From an uncultured Lachnospiraceae bacterium (GTDB lineage Bacteria > Bacillota_A > Clostridia > Lachnospirales > Lachnospiraceae), in assembly GCA_910585655.1 (NCBI GenBank), contig CAJUFW010000145.1, positions 1-8,750 on the forward strand: DNA of 8,750 nucleotides. The letters run 5' to 3'. Position numbers and translations under genes: made by a program. The stretch's first letter is position 1. The number at the start of each line of letters is the position of its first letter. Under the pieces are notes generated by a model. It was not told the origin of the DNA, did not search any database, and saw nothing but the letters and a program-made list of their open reading frames with translations. Shown piece by piece: positions 1 to 5,763 of this stretch.

Positions 1-146
1 ATATTTTCCATGTCATACCGGATCAGCACCCGAACGCCCGTCAGATTTTTTAAGTCCAGATAGCTTCTTAGTTCTCCTAACAGTTCCTTTGCCCGGACTG
101 CATAAGGAGGCTTTTTTTCCACATAAATTCTTTTTACAGATCCCAT
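1..146 (-). CDS. purL: Phosphoribosylformylglycinamidine synthase, N-terminal fragment (runs off left edge)
   Basis: Only the first 48 codons are in the window. The peptide begins MGSVKRIYVEKKPPYAVRAK and continues to ..LTGVRVLIRYDMEN. This matches the N-terminal PurS-like start of the long single-chain FGAM synthase of Clostridia, whose proteins characteristically open with RRIYVEKK and later carry VR(V/I)L-RYD. The full enzyme (about 1,250 residues in the family) converts formylglycinamide ribonucleotide, glutamine and ATP to the amidine in cytosolic purine synthesis. The ATG is chosen because an AAAGGAG ribosome site lies nine bases upstream and a consensus promoter lies just before that. 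The catalytic domains are outside the window, so the identification rests on the N-terminus alone. It is transcribed alone here, not as part of a visible pur operon. Confidence 0.82.
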   Translation of the reverse strand, partial: MGSVKRIYVEKKPPYAVRAKELLGELRSYLDLKNLTGVRVLIRYDMEN

Positions 147-186
147 GTTCCCCTGCTCCTTTCCTTCGTAGACCAATCGCAAATTT

Positions 187-215
187 AGTATAACGTGCTT
201 TAAATAGCCTGTCAA
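187..215 (-). promoter_or_regulatory. Consensus sigma-70-type promoter for purL
   Basis: On the minus strand TTGACA (210..215) is separated by exactly 17 bases from TATACT (187..192). The predicted transcription start near 180 leaves a leader of only about 35 nt carrying the ribosome site. There is therefore no room for a purine riboswitch between promoter and gene. Any control must act at the promoter or upstream of it. Confidence 0.8.
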
Positions 216-302
216 GAAAGAATACGGGAATGGTCGATTTTCTGGGTTAATCATCCTGTTATTCGGGAAACCTACTAATGGTCGGCTAGAACTATGGCTT
301 CG

Positions 303-342
303 GACAGGCGGAGAATCATAATTCGGCTATTATGCTCCTGTC
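303..342. terminator. Imperfect two-level hairpin at the 3' end of the yjjB-like gene
   Basis: Outer arms GACAGG (303..308) and CCTGTC (337..342) enclose a perfect inner stem CATAAT (317..322) / ATTATG (329..334) with a 6-base loop. The hairpin overlaps the stop codon and last codons of the exporter gene and lies between it and the purL promoter, where a transcription end would be expected. There is no T-run on either strand, so it is not a classical intrinsic terminator. It may be Rho-linked, an mRNA-stabilising 3' structure or only fortuitous. Confidence 0.35.
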
Positions 343-791
343 TGTCGTAATCCCTGCTCTCTCTGGTTCTGCTTCCAGAAAATCCGGAAAAACGAATCTG
401 TCACCAAAACAGCCAGCGCGATCACTCCGGCAATCTGGAGCGTCTGCGTCAAATAAAAGCTGGTCTGTTCATAATCGCCTATAAACATCTGATAAGCAAT
501 CTGATACATTCCAGCTCCCGGCACCATCGGTAAAATCCCGGTCGCTAAAAAAATGGTCACGGGAGCCTTTCGTATCCGGGCAAACAGATGCGATAAGAAG
601 GCGACTGCCAAGGCAGCATAAAAATTGCGCAGCACGACTCCCAAACCAAACGGCTCTAAAATCAAATACGTAAACCACCCCAACGCTCCCGCCAAGCCGC
701 AAAAAATCACATGCTTTTTGGAAGTATATAACACTACTGAAAAGGCGGTAATTGCCAAAAAAGCAGCGATTGTTTGAATTCCGATTTTCAC
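330..791 (-). CDS. YjjB/ThrE C-terminal-type membrane subunit of a split organic-acid or threonine/serine exporter
   Basis: A 153-residue, almost entirely hydrophobic protein with about five predicted membrane segments, starting near residues 3-23, 28-46, 55-70, 78-100 and 114-137. The motif LPMVPG (residues 87-92) followed by a GDY-containing helix is the hallmark of the ThrE_2/YjjB family. The same PxVPG motif occurs in the partner gene upstream. In E. coli the YjjP-YjjB pair is reported to export succinate; in Corynebacterium the fused ThrE exports threonine and serine. The substrate here is unknown. The start is GTG (789..791), supported by GAGGG eight bases upstream. It is the second gene of a two-gene unit, 90 bases after the yjjP-like stop. 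No sign of damage. Confidence 0.88.
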   Translation of the reverse strand: MKIGIQTIAAFLAITAFSVVLYTSKKHVIFCGLAGALGWFTYLILEPFGLGVVLRNFYAALAVAFLSHLFARIRKAPVTIFLATGILPMVPGAGMYQIAYQMFIGDYEQTSFYLTQTLQIAGVIALAVLVTDSFFRIFWKQNQREQGLRQTGA

Positions 792-814
792 TCTTGTTCC
801 CTCTTTCTGTTATA

Positions 815-837
815 AGAATTCTGCTTTGCAGAATTCT
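815..837. repeat. Perfect 10-bp palindrome between the two exporter genes, possible dispersed repeat
   Basis: Arms AGAATTCTGC (815..824) and GCAGAATTCT (828..837) with a 3-base loop form a perfect hairpin in the 90-base gap between the two exporter genes. Neither strand has a T-run after it, so it is not an intrinsic terminator. Read on the minus strand, it and the preceding GC-rich bases (CGC.CT...GGAGAATTC) resemble the element at 8687..8725. This suggests a small repeat family rather than a unique site. It could tune relative expression or stability of the bicistronic message. Confidence 0.55.
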
Positions 838-881
838 CCGCCGCAGTGCGATCCTGCCTGGAGGGCTTTCGCATTCTTGCA

Positions 882-1730
882 TCAGAGCATCCGATCAAAA
901 AGCATCAGCCCGATTCCGATTCCTACTGCAATCCCTGCCGCGCTGACAAACGCCTCCATAGCCCGTGAACCACCCGACATATAATCTCCCTGCAGCGTAT
1001 CCCGAATCGCATTGGTAATCGCTACTCCTGGCACCAGCGGCATAATTGAACTTGTAATCACAATTCCTTGATCCATACTGCCTGCCCACCTGCTTACCTC
1101 TAGCCCGGTCAAAAGCAGCCGCGTCAGATACGCCATCCCCAGAGAAATCAGCATGGTTTCAATAAACGTCGGGAGTTTCAGCTTACTTTGCTGCCCTATC
1201 AGCCTCCGAATCGCTACGATCAAAAGCCCGTTTACTCCTGCTGCCAGACAATCTCCTATCCCGCCGCCGAATAATACGGCAAACATGGCCGCGATCAGGA
1301 TCGTACTCACACCCACTACCCATTCCGGATAAATCCGGCTCTCCCGAATCCGACGGATTTCCTCCGCCGCTTCGTCCACCGAAATCTCCCCGGCGCAAAA
1401 CTTCCGCGAAAGATTATTTGCCAGATAGAGTTTATTATAATTCGCACCGCCGTTTTCAATTCGTTTTACCTTGGTAATCGTCTCCCCGTCCGGCAGCTCT
1501 AACGTGACGATAATACCCGTATAAGTGACATAGGCGTCGCGGTAGCCGGCAGAATGGCTTTGGCAGGGGCAAGAGAGAATCCGCCGCATGGTATCCTCTA
1601 CCCGGTAAGTTTCCGCCCCGTGCTTTAGCATAACATCACCGATGTTTAGGGCGATTTCGACTAGCTTTTTGTGATCGGAATGATAAGCTGATTTGTATTC
1701 TGGTTTACAGACTTGTTCTGCTTGCTTCAT
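882..1730 (-). CDS. YjjP/ThrE N-terminal-type subunit of a split organic-acid or threonine/serine exporter
   Basis: A 282-residue protein of the ThrE N-terminal (YjjP) family. Residues 1-135 are soluble and carry the family signature GAETYRVEDTM (38-48), followed by a mixed beta region (ITKVKRIENGGANYNKLYL). Residues 137-175 and 185-282 form about five membrane helices. The second bundle includes MPLVPG (230-235) and the GDY helix, mirroring LPMVPG in the downstream partner. This fits the internal duplication known for the family. The protein should sit in the cytoplasmic membrane with the YjjB-like subunit and export a small carboxylate or amino acid. The ATG lacks a good ribosome site: AAAGGA is about 14 bases away. 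A 13-codon ORF starting at a better-placed ATG overlaps the start in another frame. The N-terminus is therefore slightly uncertain. Confidence 0.88.
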   Translation of the reverse strand: MKQAEQVCKPEYKSAYHSDHKKLVEIALNIGDVMLKHGAETYRVEDTMRRILSCPCQSHSAGYRDAYVTYTGIIVTLELPDGETITKVKRIENGGANYNKLYLANNLSRKFCAGEISVDEAAEEIRRIRESRIYPEWVVGVSTILIAAMFAVLFGGGIGDCLAAGVNGLLIVAIRRLIGQQSKLKLPTFIETMLISLGMAYLTRLLLTGLEVSRWAGSMDQGIVITSSIMPLVPGVAITNAIRDTLQGDYMSGGSRAMEAFVSAAGIAVGIGIGLMLFDRML

Positions 1731-1829
1731 TTGCCTGTCTTGACATCCTTTCTTCCTTTAAGCTTTCTTACTGGAACTATCTTCTTTTTCAGGGAAAAAC
1801 AGCCTTCTGTGCGTAAAATATCCAAGGTA

Positions 1830-1945
1830 CGAATCGAACGTCATTCGGGAAACCGTCGGGCGGACGGGGTTAGCTCGTTGATACTTAGTCCATTAGGGCT
1901 ATTGAGCGAGAAGCCCCCACTTCTTAAAGTGGTGGGAGTACGTCA
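1830..1945 (+). ncRNA. OmegaRNA/HEARO-like structured RNA, orphan end of an IS200/IS605-superfamily element
   Basis: The plus strand folds as a string of hairpins. They are CGAAT/ATTCG (1830-1834/1843-1847) and CCGTC/GACGG (1853-1857/1863-1867). Next comes CTCGTT/AGCGAG (1874-1879/1905-1910), enclosing AGTCC/GGGCT (1887-1891/1896-1900). The last is CCC-CCACTT/AAGTGG-T-GGG (1914-1922/1927-1936), and the element ends GAGTACGTCAC. The tail GAAGCCCCCACTT...GTGGTGGGAGTACGTCAC, described here from memory, is characteristic of guide-scaffold RNAs of the IscB/TnpB (OMEGA) systems, called HEARO when beside HNH-nuclease ORFs. I cannot decide between the IscB and TnpB types by eye. No IscB ORF follows, and no TnpB zinc ribbon or RuvC motif precedes. 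A plus frame stays open through the element to 1955, which may be a relic of a tnpB 3' end. Confidence 0.62.
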
Positions 1946-1956
1946 CTTTTCTTAAT

Positions 1957-2817
1957 CTATCTTACTATTCCCCTGACCTTCTCAGCAGAAATTTTATATC
2001 GGTCTGCTGTTATTTCTATAGCTTTTTCTTCCGCTACTCCAAGGCTCGTAAGAGTCTCTACCAAAGCCCTTATGCCTTCCTCTCTTCCTTCCTCTCTTCC
2101 TTCCCGCAATGCCGCATCCCGTATTCGACTGCTTGATGTTTCAAAAATAGTTCCTGTCATAACTGATGCAACTCCTTTCCTTACCTTCTCATATTTTTTT
2201 GCTAAACTTTGTAATACTTTATGAGACATATCTACAAGATAGCTTCCTGTAAAATCATCTATATCCCCTTTTTGTCTTGCTTCTTCTAATTTTTCCATAA
2301 TTTTCTGATATTCCTTAAAAAAAACTTCCCGTTTTTTCTCATTATTTTCATATTCCTTCAAGTCTTTTTCATAATGAAATAAATAAAATGGTATCAGAAA
2401 ATAAAGCTTTTTATCAAAGATTTCGGATAACTCATAGTTTTGTACTTTCAACACAGAGATATTATACTCAAATGACTTTTCTGGGACTTCAATTCGAATT
2501 CTTAATACATCCGGCGTAGTCTTTTTTGATCTTAAATACAATACTGCCGACTTTGGAAATTTTACTGTCAGTACTCCATCTACAACTTGACTATCCGATA
2601 AAGCCATTTGAGAATCATAGTCAAACATCCGAATCAAAATACTTCCATCTTCTGTGCTTTGGCACTCCAAATGATAGCATCCTCTTATCCCTCGTGCATC
2701 TATAATACGAAAGAACGTATCTGCAATAATCTTTTCCTGTCTGGCATTCCCAACAATTCTTGCGTCATTTTTCTATTTGCTTTTAAATTCCTCTTTTCGA
2801 CTTCTTCTTTCACTCAT
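1957..2817 (-). pseudogene. Rpn/PD-(D/E)XK nuclease-family 'putative transposase', interrupted by an in-frame stop
   Basis: Reading from ATG (2815..2817) gives 14 codons, MSERRSRKEEFKSK, then TAG (2773..2775). The same frame then stays open for 271 codons to 1957. The first 34 of these codons contain IIADTFFRIIDARG, and YHLECQS follows directly after. The Asp of ADTFF and the ExQ of LECQS look like the PD-(D/E)XK active-site residues of the Rpn/PDDEXK_2 family. RMFDYDSQ, TPDVLRIRI, the coiled middle and the REEGREEG tail also fit. These proteins are DNA nucleases linked to recombination, now also to phage defence. Restarting at TTG (2670) would give 237 residues without the catalytic Asp, so the gene is probably dead unless TAG is read through. 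Promoter, ribosome site (AAGGGG) and ATG are intact, so the stop may be recent. The body is A+T-rich compared with its neighbours, suggesting acquisition. Confidence 0.72.
2075..2104 (-). repeat. 12-bp tandem repeat (2.5 copies) encoding the Glu-Gly-Arg-Glu tail
   Basis: The plus-strand unit CCTTCCTCTCTT occurs at 2075-2086 and 2087-2098, followed by the first six bases at 2099-2104. It lies in frame in the nuclease gene and encodes the repetitive GREEGREEG segment. Repeats of this charged motif with variable copy number are common near the C-terminus of this family and probably expand by slippage. Confidence 0.8.
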
Positions 2818-2838
2818 CTACTCCCCTTTTCTGCCTAA

Positions 2839-2867
2839 ATTATATACTGATTTTTTTCCTATGTCAA
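2839..2867 (-). promoter_or_regulatory. Perfect consensus promoter of the Rpn-like gene
   Basis: On the minus strand TTGACA (2862..2867) and TATAAT (2839..2844) are both exact consensus and separated by exactly 17 bases. The start of transcription would be near 2832, giving a leader of about 15 bases with AAGGGG placed eight bases before the ATG at 2817. Such a strong promoter for a family usually kept at low expression is notable. The -35 box overlaps the end of a possible decayed ORF. Confidence 0.8.
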
Positions 2868-3014
2868 TCGCTGCTGTTCCTCCTTTTTATTTGTGTTTTT
2901 GTTCCTATTTTTAGCAAAAGCCCAACGTAGCTCTTGCACTTCATTCGTCTACATTATCTCATACATTTTTCTATAGGTTATAGTAGTATCAGGCAAATGA
3001 CAAAACATGTCCAT
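2859..3014 (-). pseudogene. Possible decayed small ORF of unknown function, split by TAG
   Basis: From ATG at 3012..3014 the minus strand reads 21 codons (MDMFCHLPDTTITYRKMYEI and one Met), then TAG at 2949..2951. It then reads 29 more codons in the same frame (NEVQELRWAFAKNRNK and a Lys/Glu/Gln-rich end) to TAG at 2859..2861. The composition looks protein-like, and the same type of lesion (one in-frame TAG) is seen in the next gene. The pieces are short enough to arise by chance, there is no convincing ribosome site, and I recognise no family. Treat it as a candidate only. Confidence 0.25.
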
Positions 3015-3024
3015 CTAGAACGAC

Positions 3025-3058
3025 AAAAAGCTCCTGAATAGCAGTCAGGAGCTTTTTT
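3025..3058. terminator. Strong bidirectional intrinsic terminator after the cas3 operon
   Basis: A perfect 9-bp stem AGCTCCTGA (3029-3037) / TCAGGAGCT (3045-3053) with a 7-base loop is flanked by an A-run (3025-3029) on the left and a T-run (3053-3058) on the right. Each strand therefore has a stem followed by U residues. On the minus strand it would end the operon that finishes with cas3 and the small ORF. On the plus strand it would end any transcript arriving from the left, although no plus-strand gene is visible there. Confidence 0.88.
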
Positions 3059-3106
3059 ATTCCCTATTTTGGCATGGTTGGTTTATTTCCACAGGCTAGT
3101 TACCAG

Positions 3107-3197
3107 TTATCCGTCGCCATCTAACCATTTGTTGATATAATGGCTAACTATACCAGCCATAACAGCAACCATAAAGATTATATCATAGTTTTTCCAT
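3107..3197 (-). pseudogene. Small single-span membrane peptide, start apparently frameshifted
   Basis: From ATG at 3170..3172 the minus strand encodes 21 residues: M, VAVM, then AGIVSHYINKWLDGDG and a TAA. This is a short hydrophobic helix with a charged tail. It resembles small uncharacterised membrane peptides of Clostridia, and holin-like or type I toxin peptides have the same layout. That ATG has no ribosome site. An ATG at 3195..3197 is one base out of frame. Removing one A from the A5 run (plus-strand 3189..3193) would give MENYDIIFMV joined to the rest, a 29-residue peptide. So either a one-base insertion killed it, or the short form or a TTG start (3221..3223) is used. It lies just after cas3 and before the terminator. 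Confidence 0.38.
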
Positions 3198-3215
3198 CTA
3201 TCAATTTCTCTTCTC

Positions 3216-5390
3216 TCACACAAACAACGCTTTCCCAAAGTCAGCCTCCAACGACAATCCAGTCTCTTCCGTATATAAATTAGGATTGGTCAAAACCATC
3301 AGTTCCTGATCCATCTGCTTTACGTCCCCCGCCTCATACAAGGCGTTTAAATGTTCCGGATAGACAGAGACACTATATTGTCCCAGCTCGCGGAATAGCT
3401 TTTTAGAGCGTTCTCCATGGCTTAGGCGTTCTATCAGCTTTTCTCCTTCTCCTCGTGGAATATACAAGGTCTTGGCGTCGGTTTCGATCAGATGAAATTG
3501 TTCTGCCGCACTTTGGAACGGAAAGGCTCCTGCTTCAAAGCCTCGAAGAATTCTTTTTTTATCCTGCTCCTCTTCCCCTTTTAATTCTAACAGTTCCTTA
3601 AAATAAGTTTGAATGGCTCCTTCCTCTGCGATATCCTCATAAAGCTGCATCGTCGCCTTTGCTGCTCCGATTGTGATACGAAACATTGGGGGAGCGGGGG
3701 TTTCTGCCTGGAAAATCGTAACAATGCTCTCCTTTGCCGGACGTTTCCCTTCACGGTTGCAGCGTCCTGCTGCCTGCAACATAGTATCCAGTCCTGCTTC
3801 CTCCCGGTATACTGCCGGAAAATCAACGTCCACTCCTGCTTCTATCAAAGAGGTTGCCACTACCTTACATGTCTTTCCCTGCTGCAAACGCTCTCTGATT
3901 TCCTTTAACACCCTTCGCCGATGTTCCGGATACATCAGAGTTGAGAGGTGAAATACTCCTTCTCCTTGTAACAAGTGAAATAACGTATCTGCATTCTTCC
4001 GACTGTTTACAATACACAATACTTGCTCTTTCTGGTTTAACTCCTCTCCTAATTCTATCCAGGATCGTTTTCCGATCTTTTGAACTGTTACCCGGCGAAA
4101 CAAGGAATTTTGCCGGCATTCTGCAGGGCATAGCTCTCTCGCCTCCCTGCCTGGTAAATAGGTTTGAAAAAGGGCGGTTAATGCTGGCTGTGTAGCCGTA
4201 CAAAGCACGGCAGACACCCCATAATGTGCAACCAATTCTGCAATCGCATGAATGCACGGCTTTAGATAAGGAATCGGAAGCATCTGCGCTTCATCAAAAA
4301 TAATCACGCTCTCCGCCAGATTATGAAGCTTCCTGCATTTAGACGGTCGATTGCTGTAAAGAGATTCAAAAAACTGTACGGCAGTCGTTACCACGACCAG
4401 TATATCCCAATTTTCCGTCGCTCTTGCTTTCCGAATATTGTCTTCGTTGGCTTCCCCTTCCAGCTCATACAGCATACCGGAATGGTGTTCTAATACATTC
4501 TCTTCTCCTAGTACTGTTCGGAATACCTCTGCCGTCTGTTCAATGATAGAAGTATAGGGTATCACATAAATGATCCGTCGTTTTCCATAGGTTTTTGCAT
4601 GACGCAGAGCAAAGGCAAGCGATGCGATCGTTTTGCCTCCTCCGGTCGGAACTGTCAAGGTAAACAAGCCAGGCTCTTTCTGTTCTCCGCAAAGCAAACA
4701 AGACTCTAAAATCTTACAGCGCAGTTGGTTTAATTCTGTTTTTGGAGGAAACCAGCCTGCACAATACTTCTCCAATTTTTCCTCTAATGTCGCTATTTTT
4801 TCTTTTTCCTGCTTTTCTTCCTCTACGGCTGCCTGCGTTGTTCCTTCCATAAAATATGCCGTATCCAAAAAATCAGCATCGACCAGACAGGAATAGAGCA
4901 TTCGGATAAAAAATGCCTGTGTCAAAGCAAAAAACGGTATTCCTTCTTTTTTTTCGCAAAAGGAAGGCCATGCCACCTTTTTTAATGTCACTTCTTTTTG
5001 AAATTCCTCATAATGCTCTAATTTCCCGGACTGCGCCTTTTGAAAACGTCCCATCAGAGTCGAGGTGTCCCTATCTCCCCGGCTCCCTCCGTCCGGCAGC
5101 CCACCGTGATGCCCGGCGATTCCAAAGGCAGCATGAAACTGACCAAGCTTTTGACACTCCCAGGCTCCTGCCGTCGCATGATCTACCTTTGGCCCTCCTG
5201 TCAAACGCCTTTGAAAGCCGTCTGTATATTTTCCGATGTCATGCGCCATCCCAGCCAAATACCCAAGCTCCCCCGCGCCAAATTTCGCTGCGAAGCCAGC
5301 GGCAAGCTCCGCGGTTCCTTTTAAATGCTCGAATACGGTCTGTTCTCGTTTCCCGTCTTCTGAAATATGAGCCAAATAGTTCTTTTGCAT
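3216..5390 (-). CDS. cas3: CRISPR-associated helicase/nuclease Cas3 (HD-helicase fusion), without neighbouring cas genes
   Basis: 724 residues, full family length. The N-terminal HD nuclease domain has H22, the HD pair H50-D51 (MAHDIGK), H71 (VDHATAG), H94-H95 (GHHGGLPD) and D171. The superfamily-2 helicase follows with Walker A VPTGGGKT (247-254), DEAQ (366-369), TAT (398-400), VATSLIEAGVDV (511-522) and QAAGRCNREGKR (539-550). In type I CRISPR systems Cas3 is recruited by Cascade to an R-loop, then unwinds and degrades the non-target strand. The architecture is closest to type I-C/Dvulg Cas3, but subtype calling by eye is soft. The ATG is preceded by GGAGGAG inside the DUF1667 gene and lies 4 nt after its stop, so the genes are probably translated from one message. 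No cas5, cas7, cas8, cas1, cas2, cas4 or array is present in the window. All catalytic residues look intact. Confidence 0.95.
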   Translation of the reverse strand: MQKNYLAHISEDGKREQTVFEHLKGTAELAAGFAAKFGAGELGYLAGMAHDIGKYTDGFQRRLTGGPKVDHATAGAWECQKLGQFHAAFGIAGHHGGLPDGGSRGDRDTSTLMGRFQKAQSGKLEHYEEFQKEVTLKKVAWPSFCEKKEGIPFFALTQAFFIRMLYSCLVDADFLDTAYFMEGTTQAAVEEEKQEKEKIATLEEKLEKYCAGWFPPKTELNQLRCKILESCLLCGEQKEPGLFTLTVPTGGGKTIASLAFALRHAKTYGKRRIIYVIPYTSIIEQTAEVFRTVLGEENVLEHHSGMLYELEGEANEDNIRKARATENWDILVVVTTAVQFFESLYSNRPSKCRKLHNLAESVIIFDEAQMLPIPYLKPCIHAIAELVAHYGVSAVLCTATQPALTALFQTYLPGREARELCPAECRQNSLFRRVTVQKIGKRSWIELGEELNQKEQVLCIVNSRKNADTLFHLLQGEGVFHLSTLMYPEHRRRVLKEIRERLQQGKTCKVVATSLIEAGVDVDFPAVYREEAGLDTMLQAAGRCNREGKRPAKESIVTIFQAETPAPPMFRITIGAAKATMQLYEDIAEEGAIQTYFKELLELKGEEEQDKKRILRGFEAGAFPFQSAAEQFHLIETDAKTLYIPRGEGEKLIERLSHGERSKKLFRELGQYSVSVYPEHLNALYEAGDVKQMDQELMVLTNPNLYTEETGLSLEADFGKALFV

Positions 5391-5394
5391 TTGA

Positions 5395-5763
5395 TTAAAT
5401 CTCCTCCACCGTCTTTGTCGCCACCAGTGCTACCCCGGTTCCAGCCAGATTTTCCACCAATACCTCTCCCATTCGTACCGGAGCCTCTGCCTGCAACTTC
5501 TGAATCTCCTTCATACAGGCAAAAATCCGATCCTTTGGAATATCCGCAGCCGTTTTTACCGATACACGAGCCAGCTCGCCATGCCGAACCGCTACCGTAG
5601 ATGTCACCATCCGGGTCGGGTTCTGCAGCTCCTTTTTCGCATACTCCGCGCCGCGCGGACAGGTATTTCCGGAAACTTCCAAAACCGTTCCGTCTTCCTC
5701 TATGCTGGCGGTCAGCATACACCCTAACGGACAGCGAATACAAATCAGTTCTTTTGTTTTCAT
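5395..5763 (-). CDS. DUF1667 four-cysteine protein, third component of the GlpA-like oxidoreductase cluster
   Basis: 122 residues with a conserved N-terminal metal or Fe-S binding pattern: CIRCPLGC gives C8, C11 and C15, and GNTCPRG gives C35. A beta-rich middle (TSTVAVRHGELARVSVKT) and a C-terminal region ending NLAGTGVALVATKTV follow. This is the DUF1667 family, found in Clostridia directly downstream of GlpA-like and FAD-oxidoreductase genes. It presumably replaces the GlpC electron-transfer subunit; that role is inferred from context. Its ATG overlaps the stop of the preceding gene by four bases (ATGA), with AGGAGG nine bases upstream, so translation is coupled. The gene also contains the ribosome site used by cas3. 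Confidence 0.9.
   Translation of the reverse strand: MKTKELICIRCPLGCMLTASIEEDGTVLEVSGNTCPRGAEYAKKELQNPTRMVTSTVAVRHGELARVSVKTAADIPKDRIFACMKEIQKLQAEAPVRMGEVLVENLAGTGVALVATKTVEEI

Larger units (their letters stand above)
2868..3215. other. A+T-rich gene-poor interval between the Rpn-like gene and cas3
   Basis: About 350 bases without an intact recognisable gene of normal size. It contains the two halves of a possible decayed ORF, a strong bidirectional terminator and a small membrane-peptide ORF that appears frameshifted. I see no repeat units or leader that would indicate a CRISPR array, no tRNA and no riboswitch. The interval looks like a graveyard of small or mobile pieces inserted after the cas3 operon. 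Confidence 0.6.

Noticed and set aside
258..266. Possible PurR box (CCGAATAAC on the minus strand) upstream of the purL promoter
   Set aside because: Only one half-site partly fits the CGAAYRWT pattern and no properly spaced inverted partner is visible, so it cannot be supported.
261..272. 12-base match ATTCGGGAAACC shared with the omegaRNA-like element at 1843
   Set aside because: A shared 12-mer is expected by chance about twice in a window of this size, and the following bases do not align or fold the same way.
216..302. Possible riboswitch near purL
   Set aside because: The region lies upstream of the mapped-looking TTGACA/TATACT promoter, so it would not be in the purL leader, and I could not match it to a known aptamer consensus.
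1731..1760. 13-codon leader ORF starting at an ATG with a better ribosome site than yjjP
   Set aside because: Too short and overlapping the yjjP start out of frame; could be chance. It is noted only as a doubt about the exact yjjP start.
2868..3215. CRISPR array downstream of cas3
   Set aside because: No regularly spaced direct repeats of 25 to 40 bases occur here or elsewhere in the window.
4913..5398. Plus-strand 161-codon frame opposite the HD domain of cas3
   Set aside because: It is the shadow of the conserved HD-domain coding sequence and has no ribosome site or protein-family motif.
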